DNA of 32,012 nucleotides from Candidatus Poribacteria bacterium (lineage in GTDB: Bacteria; Poribacteria; WGA-4E; WGA-3G). Positions 6,574 to 14,805 of the stretch are shown in pieces. A program made the translations under genes and the position numbers. How positions within the stretch are numbered: position 1 is the stretch's first letter; every line of letters begins with the position of its first letter. The notes under the pieces were generated by a model. That model saw nothing but the letters and a program-made list of their open reading frames with translations. It was not told where the DNA came from and made no database searches. The DNA is taken from positions 1-32,012 of the forward strand of contig JAJEJA010000020.1 of NCBI GenBank assembly GCA_022828145.1, written 5' to 3'.

Positions 6574-7856
6574 TTAGTGTATGCCTCCAAAACAAACGGT
6601 AGTAAGTTGTCTGTTTCATCAAAATCAAAAGGTTGGACATCACCGACTACCTCAAGGTTTGACTGCAGTTGCGCATCTTTCAACAATACTTCTGAGATAT
6701 CAAGCTCTGTTAATCTCAACGTGCTTTCTATGCGTATCACGCGTGCGTTTTCTGGCTTTGTCAGACCGATGGTTTCAAGTGCAACTTCTATTGCCTCTCT
6801 ATCAGTATCGTAGTAGAACGGGATTTTTGATTTCTGCGGACCGAGTGCAGTGATACCGTTCATATAGGTTGCATGTCGGTCAATCCTGTCAACGAGTCGT
6901 GTCGTTGTGAAATCAGCGAGACCGATACCGGTTGCATTCCCGTCACTCTCTTCTGTAAGGTCACGGACAAAAATACGGAGGATTTGCGGTTTCACGGGTT
7001 CTGGTTCAAAATTCTGCATCATCCTACCGATAACATTTGAGTCCATACCTGTTCCACTGATGTTTTTCCCAGTAAAATCAACAATCAATAGATCTAATTC
7101 TTCAAACGGCAATCGTCCCATGAGCGATTTTGCTTCCACTAAGAGTTGGCGTTCGGTTTGAATGAGACGTGAAGCAGGCATTGCCACTGCTTTAACCGTC
7201 TGTTCATGTGCGTTTTCAATGAGGCCTAATCCGAAAGCAATTTTGTCTGTATCAAGGACAAAACGTCCAACCGCCAGGATAACATTTTCAAAACCGTATT
7301 GGAAGAACGCTCGGTGATAGTAGTTCGCGCCTTGCTGTTTCCCTAGTCCAATTACCATCATCTTTACAAGACCGCTTTCTATTGAACCGTTGAAATCTGT
7401 ATGTGCTTTTATACGATTGAGTGGAACGACATGGTCAGCCTCTGCAGCATAACGATCCATGAAAACGGGCAAAGTACCGTTACGTCCGTGCGAAATTTTA
7501 CCGAGTTCCACCACCTCCATTGTTGCTTTCACAGGTGCACCGACGGTGGTTTCTGTGATACCGTAATGTTCTAATACGTTCCGTTGTCCTTCCGCTGTTG
7601 CACCGCCATGGCTTCCCATAGCTGGTACGACAAAAGGCTTCGCACCAATTGCTTTGAGATAATCCACAGTTGCTTTAACAGCGGTTGCGATATTTGCAAC
7701 ACCACGACTGCCGGCGGTAATCGCTACCGTCTCACCAGAACGGATAATTGACGCAACGTCAATCCGATCTAACTCCTCATGAATTGTAAATCTAAGGTCT
7801 GGAAGCGTAGGTGCATCAAAATGTTGTCTGACCCGTGCCATTTTTGGAAGTGCCAT
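6570..7856 (-). CDS. LarA-like (DUF2088) lactate racemase N-domain protein
   Basis: This 428-residue protein belongs, by motif recall, to the lactate racemase N-terminal domain family (DUF2088). Visible conserved blocks are AGSRGV (48-53), PAMGSHGGATAEGQ (78-91), NRIKAHTDF (147-155) and GLVKMMVIGLGK (162-173). Canonical LarA uses a nickel-pincer nucleotide to racemise lactate or related 2-hydroxyacids. I cannot confirm the pincer-attachment lysine here, and no larB, larC or larE is in view, so the activity is open. It is the first gene of a minus-strand operon with ubiX (4-base overlap) and the UbiA gene. It starts at an ATG preceded by an AAGGA-like site. No signal peptide or membrane segment is seen. 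Confidence 0.8.
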   Translation of the reverse strand: MALPKMARVRQHFDAPTLPDLRFTIHEELDRIDVASIIRSGETVAITAGSRGVANIATAVKATVDYLKAIGAKPFVVPAMGSHGGATAEGQRNVLEHYGITETTVGAPVKATMEVVELGKISHGRNGTLPVFMDRYAAEADHVVPLNRIKAHTDFNGSIESGLVKMMVIGLGKQQGANYYHRAFFQYGFENVILAVGRFVLDTDKIAFGLGLIENAHEQTVKAVAMPASRLIQTERQLLVEAKSLMGRLPFEELDLLIVDFTGKNISGTGMDSNVIGRMMQNFEPEPVKPQILRIFVRDLTEESDGNATGIGLADFTTTRLVDRIDRHATYMNGITALGPQKSKIPFYYDTDREAIEVALETIGLTKPENARVIRIESTLRLTELDISEVLLKDAQLQSNLEVVGDVQPFDFDETDNLLPFVLEAYTK

Positions 7857-7955
7857 TGTCTAATCCTTCATATATAGGTATTGAGTTATTTTGTTAAATC
7901 TTTTAGAGGCAATTTTATCAGAAATGAGGGAAAAATACAAGCAAAAACCAACAAC

Positions 7956-8444
7956 GGGTGTGTAAAGTTTTTGCACAGAAGATTGAGGAGCATATCCACC
8001 TCCTCCGCGCTTTCCGCGATCATGCCTGTAGCACATTCATCCTTGATTGTGCTTCTTCCTCTAACCCCCTTCATCCTTCATTACCCTTCTCCCTACCCCA
8101 TCCATCTTGATACTTCCAATGCAGAATACCAAACGCGTATTCTGCCACATTCATCCTTGATTGTGCTTCTTTCTTCAACCACATTCGTTCTTCATTACCC
8201 TTCTCTGTACACCAACCATTTTTATATTGCCGTAGCACATTCTGTTAGATTGTGCTTCTTCCTCCAACCCATTCATCCTTCATTACCCTTCTCTGAACTA
8301 AATTGACACCTATGGGGTTTTACTAAAATCAACGCTAACTTGTGAAAGTAAACTTGAAATGCACAAGAAACCCTTCCGTGTCTTCCGTGTCCTCCGCGTA
8401 ATCCGCGATTCAGATAAATAAAGTGACAATAACTTTACGCACCC
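7956..8444. mobile_element. MITE-like element with GGGTGYGTAAAGTT terminal inverted repeats
   Basis: The left end GGGTGTGTAAAGTTTTTG (7956) and right end CAATAACTTTACGCACCC (8427-8444) form imperfect terminal inverted repeats of about 20 bp around a 489-bp body. The body has no plausible gene. It has three to four diverged copies of a unit containing 'gcacattcatccttgattgtgcttctt' and 'ccttcattacccttctc', each with a GCACATTC/GATTGTGC hairpin. The same unit appears inverted at 2070-2170. The open frame running across it is repeat-derived. No transposase is encoded, so it would depend on one elsewhere. Confidence 0.65.
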
Positions 8445-8463
8445 CCCACAATCCATTATATTT

Positions 8464-8492
8464 TTGACAAATTAACATTTTTGTGGCATAAT
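8464..8492 (+). promoter_or_regulatory. Sigma70-type promoter upstream of PhyH 1
   Basis: TTGACA (8464-8469), a 17-base spacer and CATAAT (8487-8492) fit a housekeeping promoter. It lies just outside the MITE-like element and about 280 bp before the PhyH gene at 8772, so the transcript would carry a long leader with the inverted repeat at 8594-8727. Confidence 0.5.
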
Positions 8493-8593
8493 TCCGACAC
8501 TGTGATAATTAATGCGTTAACGAACTTCACTTAGATGTTTAAAAACTTATTTCTGTGTTATACAAAAATCAAGACTACACGGAAAGGTAAACT

Positions 8594-8727
8594 TGTAGGT
8601 CGGGTAGAGCGAAGCGAAACCCGACAAATACCAAATGTGCATTTGGCGTTGATTTGGACATGATAGACACAATCATTACATGTCGCCAGTTAATATTTTA
8701 TTGGCGCTTCGCTCTACCCGACCTACA
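8594..8727. repeat. REP/MITE-like inverted repeat pair (23-bp perfect arms)
   Basis: TGTAGGTCGGGTAGAGCG... at 8594-8616 is exactly complementary to 8705-8727, with 88 bp between. Inside the left part is a secondary hairpin (CGGGT...ACCCG). This sequence type, GTAGGTCGGGTAGAGCGAAG, is a common interspersed palindromic repeat in many bacteria. Together with the upstream promoter it makes 8445-8771 a non-coding regulatory stretch. Confidence 0.85.
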
Positions 8728-8771
8728 TAATAACGCTTGATAAAGCACTACACCGAAAGGATGGTATAGTA

Positions 8772-9929
8772 ATGGACGTTAATGAATCACAAGCAACAGA
8801 AACGTATCGTGCTAACGCTTTTGCTGATTTCAATCCCGAACACTCAGCACCTGGTGCTACACAAGAACGTTTAGATCATTTGAAAGAACACGGCTTTGTC
8901 ATTATCAACGACTTTGTTGATAATCCCTGGATTCCGAAGCTGCGCGATGCCGGCAGACGTGTCACTGAAGCATGTGCACCTGAGAATAAATATGATGTCA
9001 TAGACTGTTCAAAAGGGTATGTACACAGAACAGGACAGGAACAACCGTGGGCAATTCGCGGACTCATACATCCAGCATTCGGGGAATCCTGTTTTGCAGA
9101 ATTTCACGGTTCAACACCGTTCTTAGACTTCGTTGCCTCTTGGTGTCATGGACTTCAACCGGAAGATTTGACATTCAGCGGAATGTTGCTCTGGGCAAAT
9201 CCACGCACGCATGAAAATAAACTCGGTTGGCATAGAGACGTAACATGGTGGGGGACAGGAAAAAGCTACTTTGCACAACGTGAGGTGCGCGGCGATGGTC
9301 CCGAAGCATATTCCGAAGAGGTAGAGAGAATCCGTTGGAAAGAAATTCGTGAAAAAAACGCGAAAAATATCGAACAACGGAACGGTGTGAGTATGTTCTT
9401 AGCACTCGTTGACGATGAATGCCATGAACTCGTTCCCGGCAGTCACGACAGATGGAGAACGCCGTATGAACATGACGTACTGCTGCCTAAATCTATGAAA
9501 GATCAAGGTATTCCACATACACCGAGTTGGAACGGTACTGATCCTTTACCCGGACAAGTCGCAATTCGATTACGAGCAGGGGAAGCACTGATACGTAACG
9601 GTGCCGCCATACATACAGGACACACCGTGCCTGAACGCGAGCGAAACACATTGTCAATCGGGTGGTCAAAGTGGGGTGGTGAATTCACCGGAGAACCATC
9701 CGTAACAGATGTTCGGCATGCATGGCAACTTGACCCCGCTGTGCGTGAAGCTTTACCACACGAATGGATGAAAACCGCCTGGGAACGCTGGTCAGAAACC
9801 CAAAAATTAGGGGATACACTTGAGGACAGATACACCGGATTCGACATCAAACATATCAAATCGGGTATGATGCTCGGATGGCGTGGTGAATTGGAACGGC
9901 AAGCTGCAGCGGAATCAGAGGTTGTATGA
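8772..9929 (+). CDS. Phytanoyl-CoA dioxygenase (PhyH) family protein 1
   Basis: This is a 385-residue Fe(II)/2-oxoglutarate dioxygenase of the PhyH family. The iron ligands are His154 and Asp156 in GWHRDVTWWG and a distal His in AAIHTGHTVPERER (His281 or His284). Arg291 is a likely 2-oxoglutarate contact. The protein is longer than the other two PhyH proteins here because of an inserted charged segment (about 160-205) between the HxD motif and the next strand. The start ATG has a modest AAAGGA upstream. It is flanked by repeat DNA on both sides and appears monocistronic. The substrate cannot be predicted. Expansion of this family is a known feature of poribacterial genomes. Confidence 0.9.
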   Translation: MDVNESQATETYRANAFADFNPEHSAPGATQERLDHLKEHGFVIINDFVDNPWIPKLRDAGRRVTEACAPENKYDVIDCSKGYVHRTGQEQPWAIRGLIHPAFGESCFAEFHGSTPFLDFVASWCHGLQPEDLTFSGMLLWANPRTHENKLGWHRDVTWWGTGKSYFAQREVRGDGPEAYSEEVERIRWKEIREKNAKNIEQRNGVSMFLALVDDECHELVPGSHDRWRTPYEHDVLLPKSMKDQGIPHTPSWNGTDPLPGQVAIRLRAGEALIRNGAAIHTGHTVPERERNTLSIGWSKWGGEFTGEPSVTDVRHAWQLDPAVREALPHEWMKTAWERWSETQKLGDTLEDRYTGFDIKHIKSGMMLGWRGELERQAAAESEVV

Positions 9930-9983
9930 ACCAGGATTTATGGGCATTTATAGTGGATTCTACAATTAACTTTACATCTGAGT

Positions 9984-10060
9984 TGTAGGAGCCAACTATA
10001 TAAAACTGGCCGATTCCCGACTATTAGGGGTTGCGTCGCGATTCGGAGATCGCTCCTACA
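9984..10060. repeat. Imperfect copy of the TGTAGGAG inverted repeat
   Basis: TGTAGGAGC (9984-9992) pairs with GCTCCTACA (10052-10060). The interior keeps 'gattcccgac' and 'gcgattcgga' seen in the perfect palindrome at 4901-4968. It sits between convergent PhyH and glycosyltransferase genes. A third partial copy lies at about 28699-28729. Confidence 0.7.
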
Positions 10061-10096
10061 GAATATATGTAAACTTATTTACATAATTTACTATAA

Positions 10097-11287
10097 TTAC
10101 GATAGCAGAGATTCATAAACCGAGTGAAGTCTCTCTGCTATACTACGCCAATCGTAATCCTGTTCAACACGGACGCGTCCGTTCGTTCCAATTTTTTGAC
10201 GCAGCTCTCGATCTGTCAGCAAGCGGGTTACTGCATCAGCAAAGGTATCAGGTTCATCCGCGATGAGAATCTCTTCACCATCCCGCAGTGCTAATCCCTC
10301 CGCGCCAACGGTGGTTGAAACAACCGCTTTACCCATCGCCAACGCTTCAAGGATTTTCAGACGTGTGCCACTCCCAATACGCAGCGGCACGACAAAGACC
10401 GTAGCTTCTGAAAAGTAAGGTTTGATTTCAGGAACACGTCCTGTCACGACAACCCCTTCCATATCTGTCAACCTTTGCACCCGTTCTGATGGATTTCCTC
10501 CCACAATGGTAAATTTAGCATCTGGGATGTCTTTCTGTATCTGAGGTAATATCTCTTCAGCGAAAAATCTCGCAGCATCTTCGTTCGGATACCAATCCAT
10601 ACTACCGATGTAGATAAGATGTGCGGCATCTTCAGAGGCGTGATCTGGAGAGAAATGCGTAACATCAACACCGTTGGGAATTACGTTCACGGTGTCTTCT
10701 GCACAATAACGTTCAAAAACAGCAGCGTCAACTTCAGAAGTGCACGTAACAACATCAAACTTAGGACTTAACACCCGTTCATACCTTTGAAATGCGCGCG
10801 TTTGACTCCAATATGCACATTTATAGAAAAGATTCCTTGTTTCACCCTGTAAACGCTGCCAAATCGCTGAGTCAACGTTCTGCAGTGAAAGCACACCGGG
10901 TAGGTCAGTTTCTGTATGAAATTGTGCCGTATGGAACATCTCATAGTGAACGATATCAAAGGTTTCTGTCGTCAGCAATTCTTTGAACTTTCTTCGGTAT
11001 ACCGGAACATCGTAGCGTGCAACAGTGATAGGTTGTCTCTTGAACAAGGCAGAAAAGAACGTTTTTACGGAAAAGGGGGGTAGTGTTGAAGCATATTCCA
11101 CAAGATGAACTTTAACACCAAGCTGCTCAACATGTGCAATGCTGTTCTTATCAGTCGATTGAGTCTCTAATGCAAGTAGTGTTACATCGTTCTTCAGAGC
11201 AATCTGTTTCAGGAGATTAAAAACACGGATTCGACCACCATCAGTGAGAGGAAACGGCAAGGTAGGAGATAGAAAGAGAATTCTCAT
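10097..11287 (-). CDS. Glycosyltransferase family 4 (GT-B)
   Basis: This is a 396-residue GT-B glycosyltransferase expected to move a sugar from a nucleotide donor to a cell-surface glycan intermediate at the inner face of the membrane. The N-terminal domain opens with FLSPTLPFPLTDGGRIRVF, common in the exopolysaccharide-associated GT4 subgroup. The C-terminal donor domain starts near residue 222 (HLIYIGSMDWYPN) and includes PLRIGSGTRLKILEALAMGK (301-320) followed by TTVGAEGL. Of the classical E-x7-E pair, only the second glutamate (E314) is present, as is usual in this subgroup. It starts 4 bp after the stop of the anchored protein upstream, so the two are an operon. Acceptor and sugar are unknown. 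Confidence 0.92.
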   Translation of the reverse strand: MRILFLSPTLPFPLTDGGRIRVFNLLKQIALKNDVTLLALETQSTDKNSIAHVEQLGVKVHLVEYASTLPPFSVKTFFSALFKRQPITVARYDVPVYRRKFKELLTTETFDIVHYEMFHTAQFHTETDLPGVLSLQNVDSAIWQRLQGETRNLFYKCAYWSQTRAFQRYERVLSPKFDVVTCTSEVDAAVFERYCAEDTVNVIPNGVDVTHFSPDHASEDAAHLIYIGSMDWYPNEDAARFFAEEILPQIQKDIPDAKFTIVGGNPSERVQRLTDMEGVVVTGRVPEIKPYFSEATVFVVPLRIGSGTRLKILEALAMGKAVVSTTVGAEGLALRDGEEILIADEPDTFADAVTRLLTDRELRQKIGTNGRVRVEQDYDWRSIAERLHSVYESLLS

Positions 11288-11290
11288 GTT

Positions 11291-12418
11291 TTAGAGATCA
11301 TTTTGATCGGATATTCCGACACTATTCTTTAATTTCGCAAAAAAGGCAAGCATATCTTTCTTGAGTTGTTGACGAGAAGTGAGTGTCGGTTCGGGTGGCA
11401 TCAGAATCGTTCCGCGTTCACTCTGTACCCATGCATTTATTCTGTCACTGAGTTTCAAGAGAAGCCAGCCGCTGTCAAGGTCAAGATAAACCTTCAAACG
11501 ACTACCTTCATGGTGAATAGTATATTTTTGCGTTCCCTGGGTGATCTTCCAACTAACACCATCTTCTTCCTGCATGACTTTCGCTTTTGGAGATAACTGT
11601 ATATCCAGACTTTTAAAACCATTGTAAATTTCATCGGGGAGTTTTTCTTCAGGTAAGGGAATCTGAGGGTCCGAATCGACCTCAAACAGGAGCGTTTGAA
11701 TAGGATATTTGGGGTGCTGATAGACATTAATCTTTTTAGCGTCACTCCGAATTTCATAACGCTGTTGGTGCACATTGTTCGTAATTAACCACTGTTTTCC
11801 GGGTTTTACAACAGTGAATTCATAATCGTTTGAGAGTATCATGTTGTTGAGCTCAAACGCTTCCAGTAAATCGGGCAGAAAAATTTCAAGTTGATCCCCA
11901 GTTTTCTGAATAAGATATCCTGCCCCTGTACTATCTGTTAGGAGCCAATCTTGTCCACTCAGCGTAACTTTTATCTTCGGTGTTTTGGAATTCAGTCGGG
12001 TACCGACTGCTGATTCAGCGAACATCTTCTGCCAATCAAACCCGGTAGAAACTTCTTTATCTAATAGTGGCGCGTTGTATTTCGCGCGAACACCTAAAAC
12101 AACATTGAACAACAGTTCTCCTGATAAGATACTGCTGTTTAAATTGCTTAGATATGTACGGTCTAAACTGAAGAGATGCTCGTTCTTCGTAGTTGCAACC
12201 GGTACTGAATTGACGGTGGGTCTTTTGCGAACGGATGTCTGCACATGCACCAGCAATTTTGGTTGTTCCGGTTCCGCGACAGGTGGTGCTTGCATCACAT
12301 AGACGCAGAAAAAGAAACCGATAATTAGGAGGACAAATACAAATACGAAAAGTTTTTTGAGTACTGATTTCATTTTGTCATTTAGTTGATGAACGATTGA
12401 GTCATGTTGTTTTAACAT
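11291..12418 (-). CDS. Membrane-anchored protein with a triplicated motif, unknown function
   Basis: This is a 375-residue protein that I do not recognise. One hydrophobic segment at residues 22-42 (KLFVFVFVLLIIGFFFCVYVM) should anchor it with the rest outside the cytoplasm, followed by a Pro-rich linker. The outer part has three related units, 155-182, 207-234 and 287-313. Each has the pattern 'G-x-x-W-x-I/L-T ... Y-x-I ... L/I-x-V/I-Y/F', for example GKQWLITNNVHQQRYEI and GVSWKITQGTQKYTI. They could be small beta modules. A second in-frame Met at residue 16 is an alternative start. It lies directly upstream of a GT4 gene, so a role in envelope polysaccharide is plausible but unproven. Confidence 0.75.
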   Translation of the reverse strand: MLKQHDSIVHQLNDKMKSVLKKLFVFVFVLLIIGFFFCVYVMQAPPVAEPEQPKLLVHVQTSVRKRPTVNSVPVATTKNEHLFSLDRTYLSNLNSSILSGELLFNVVLGVRAKYNAPLLDKEVSTGFDWQKMFAESAVGTRLNSKTPKIKVTLSGQDWLLTDSTGAGYLIQKTGDQLEIFLPDLLEAFELNNMILSNDYEFTVVKPGKQWLITNNVHQQRYEIRSDAKKINVYQHPKYPIQTLLFEVDSDPQIPLPEEKLPDEIYNGFKSLDIQLSPKAKVMQEEDGVSWKITQGTQKYTIHHEGSRLKVYLDLDSGWLLLKLSDRINAWVQSERGTILMPPEPTLTSRQQLKKDMLAFFAKLKNSVGISDQNDL

Positions 12419-12468
12419 AGTTTACAACATGCAACCGTGCTATTGCAAGTCTTTATTTTTTTCTTTCG

Positions 12469-12585
12469 TGACACATTCCGCTTCTCTGAGGCTACAAAAC
12501 AAGCATCGGAGATGCGAAAGGTATATAGAACGTGTCGGTACCACCAATAAACAAGCACCAGAGGTGCGAAAGGTGTATCATTTGA
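12469..12585 (-). repeat. Inverted copy of the covarying hairpin repeat cluster
   Basis: The reverse complement of this stretch matches the composite at 1328-1435: hairpin GCACC-TCT-GGTGC, then 'cgacacgttctatatacctttc', then GCATC-TCC-GATGC, then 'tgtagcctcagaga' and 'gcggaatgtgt'. The order of the parts is partly reshuffled relative to the first cluster. It lies upstream of the two divergent transcription units here. Confidence 0.8.
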
Positions 12586-12670
12586 ATCAATAAGAGTTTG
12601 AAAAAACATAAGAGATTTGATAACATATTATTGCACGAGATTGCCTCCAAATAATCAATAAATGATATTT

Positions 12671-12679
12671 TGTTATAAT
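12671..12679 (+). promoter_or_regulatory. Extended -10 promoter for the ATPase-TOPRIM gene
   Basis: TGTTATAAT is an extended -10 element (TGn plus TATAAT). No good -35 is seen, which such promoters can tolerate. It would give a leader of about 130 nt before the ATG at 12816. An identical TGTTATAAT lies before the partner-switch operon at 21910. Confidence 0.45.
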
Positions 12680-12815
12680 TTCAATTAAATCTATACAACA
12701 AGACCTAATTGATGAAGTTTCAACTAAGATAAGGGTTATACCTGATGGTATAGATTGTTTTCGTGTCTTTACCCCTTCAGGTTTGATGGTGTGCACATAA
12801 GAGGAGATATAATAC

Positions 12816-14375
12816 ATGCTTGAAAGACGCTTGGAAGGTCTCTGGAGAGATTTACAAGGCAAAAAACCGCATCTACCGAATTTCCTATCAGAAATCCGCT
12901 TAGACGGTATCCGCGGATTTAATAATCTGCGTGTAGTATTTGACTATCCGGTGAGCGTCATCGCAGGTGGAAACACTACCGGCAAATCCACAGTATTGTT
13001 TGCTGCAGCGTGTGCCTATAAGGTACCAGGAGCAGGTGTTAGGGATTATAAGCCAGCCACACTGTTTCCTGATTACCGTCCTAAGTTTGGTGAGCGTATA
13101 GATAATCGGGAAGTTGTTACGATTGATTTCAATTACTTAACACCTGATGGTCCTCTACCTATGCGCTGGCGGCGCGGCAAAGGTTGGAACCGCAGTTTTT
13201 TTGGACGCAAAAACGCCAGTCAGCCGGAGCGACAACTCTACCTTAGAACACTAAGCAATCTGAGTAACCCATCTGAGGTACGTAGTGTTCTCAATATGTC
13301 GCGCCTGAAATCTCAACCCGAAGAAACACCGCTGACAGCCGCACAGATTGAGTTTGCACATCAGATGCTACCCTTTCGATATTCGGAGGTGGTTGATCTA
13401 TCTGACGGTAAAAAGAATCTTCTCTTTGCATCACAAGAAAGCGGCGCGGCTTACTCTGAATTACACATGGCTGCTGGAGAACGTGCTATCCTTCGATTGT
13501 CGCAAGAAATCACCCAACTCAACGGCGCACTCGTCTTAATTGACGAAGTAGAAGCGGGACTACATCCTTGGGTGCAGCAGCTGCTCATGTTACATCTACA
13601 GCAGCTTGCACTCCGCAACGATCTGCAGATTATTGTAACATCTCACAGTCCAGTCGTTCTCGACTCAGTTCCTCTCAACGGTAAGATATTTTTGGACCGG
13701 GATGACATATCCGGTGAGGTTGTGGTCCGTCCTGCATACCGAGACTTAATTCAGAACGCGCTCTATGGCCGCTCCAATGAGGCACTCAAACTACTCTGCG
13801 AAGATGAAATCGCAGAGGGTATTTTGGAAGGAGTCCTTGATTACCTGCTACCACAGGAGAGAATCAAATGGGAATCGGTTCAAATCGGTCGGGACACGGG
13901 AGCGGACGAGTTCCCGATGCACGCTCGTTCTTTGGCAAAATTCGGTCAGCTTCAAGATACTATCTTTATTCTTGATGGGGACCAACGACGTGGTGAAATT
14001 GAAGGTAAAATACAGGCAGCAGCGGGACCCGCTGTCAACATCTCAATACTGTTCCTTCCAGGTAATGAGACACCAGAAAGCTGGGTATGGGACATGTTAA
14101 AAAACATCCGTTCTGACGTAGTAATTGAACGGTTGGGAATTGAACGTTCAGTTCTAACAAACATAATGAGCCAGTTAGATTCAACGTATGATTTAGCATC
14201 CGAACCACCTTCAGAAATTATGAAAAGTAAATTTCGGAGCTTATCCGATGAAATTCGCAGGGATACATCGGATATCTGTCGGATCGTAGCCCGTATGGAG
14301 GCAGATCAGGGAGATAGCGATATTCAACCCCTCGTGAATGATTTGCGAGGGATTTTAAGACAGTGGCGAGGATAA
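12816..14375 (+). CDS. OLD-like ATPase with C-terminal TOPRIM-like domain
   Basis: This 519-residue protein fuses an SMC/ABC-type ATPase to a TOPRIM-like domain, the arrangement of OLD-family nucleases. Walker A is GGNTTGKST (51-59). The ABC-type signature is in YSELHMAAGER (213-223). Walker B is ALVLIDEVEAGLHP (238-251) with Asp243 and Glu244. The switch histidine is in VTSHSP. TOPRIM-like acidic residues are in LLCEDEIAEG (327-336) and FILDGDQR (384-391). The start ATG has GAGGAG in front. OLD relatives include phage-defence nucleases such as Gabija GajA, but no UvrD-like helicase or other partner follows, so this would be a stand-alone (class 1-like) form. A DNA-repair role is equally possible. 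Confidence 0.8.
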   Translation: MLERRLEGLWRDLQGKKPHLPNFLSEIRLDGIRGFNNLRVVFDYPVSVIAGGNTTGKSTVLFAAACAYKVPGAGVRDYKPATLFPDYRPKFGERIDNREVVTIDFNYLTPDGPLPMRWRRGKGWNRSFFGRKNASQPERQLYLRTLSNLSNPSEVRSVLNMSRLKSQPEETPLTAAQIEFAHQMLPFRYSEVVDLSDGKKNLLFASQESGAAYSELHMAAGERAILRLSQEITQLNGALVLIDEVEAGLHPWVQQLLMLHLQQLALRNDLQIIVTSHSPVVLDSVPLNGKIFLDRDDISGEVVVRPAYRDLIQNALYGRSNEALKLLCEDEIAEGILEGVLDYLLPQERIKWESVQIGRDTGADEFPMHARSLAKFGQLQDTIFILDGDQRRGEIEGKIQAAAGPAVNISILFLPGNETPESWVWDMLKNIRSDVVIERLGIERSVLTNIMSQLDSTYDLASEPPSEIMKSKFRSLSDEIRRDTSDICRIVARMEADQGDSDIQPLVNDLRGILRQWRG

Positions 14376-14568
14376 TCCATCTAAAATCAGGTAATGCAGT
14401 ATAAGCCGCAGCTTAAGCCGATTTCGCGAGTTGATGAACACCTTCTTACCGCAGTGGCGTGTCTATAGAGATGAACTCAACAAAGCACCGTTAGCACACG
14501 AAAATTGGCAATATTGATAAGTGCAACTGACCAAAATATGAAAAAATTCATTCGTTTTCAATTTTAAC
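14376..14568. other. Intergenic stretch with a possible 27-residue reading frame
   Basis: The stretch after the ATPase gene has no clear gene. From 14434 to 14517 it contains ATG plus 26 codons reading MNTFLPQWRVYRDELNKAPL and then AHENWQY, which looks protein-like but has no Shine-Dalgarno. It may be a gene remnant. Confidence 0.25.
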
Positions 14569-14635
14569 TTGATAAATGTTTTTCTATATGTTACAATAAG
14601 TTTATGTTATGGGATAAATTACAATAAGTTTATGT
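14569..14635 (+). promoter_or_regulatory. Promoter and 17-bp direct repeat upstream of the lipoprotein gene
   Basis: TTGATA (14569-14574), 17 bases and TACAAT (14592-14597) form a reasonable sigma70-type promoter. The -10 lies inside TTACAATAAGTTTATGT (14591-14607), which is repeated exactly at 14619-14635 with a 28-bp period. The repeat could be an operator or a duplicated promoter element. Confidence 0.45.
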
Positions 14636-14805
14636 GTAAGGTGTTGAAAATGCTATTTTTCAGAATGTTCAGAAATGAAATAAAATCAGAAAAAACCAAC
14701 TTTTTTCATGCATATTTCAACATAGAGAGAATTCTGTACATTTCAGCGAAATTAAAAAATTGAATCAGTTAGAAAAACCGCTACAAAGCCTTGCAGCCAC
14801 TAACC

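Noticed and set aside
7881..8306. 141-residue frame with repeated 'AHSSLIVLL'
   Set aside because: It is the translation of the repeats inside the MITE-like element; no ribosome site or protein character.
12681..12700. TCAATTAAATCTATACA shared with 21842-21861 as a common operator
   Set aside because: The two copies sit at different places relative to their -10 elements and the match is short and AT-rich.
14569..14763. 64-residue frame before the lipoprotein gene
   Set aside because: AT-rich, covers the inferred promoter and direct repeats, no ribosome site.
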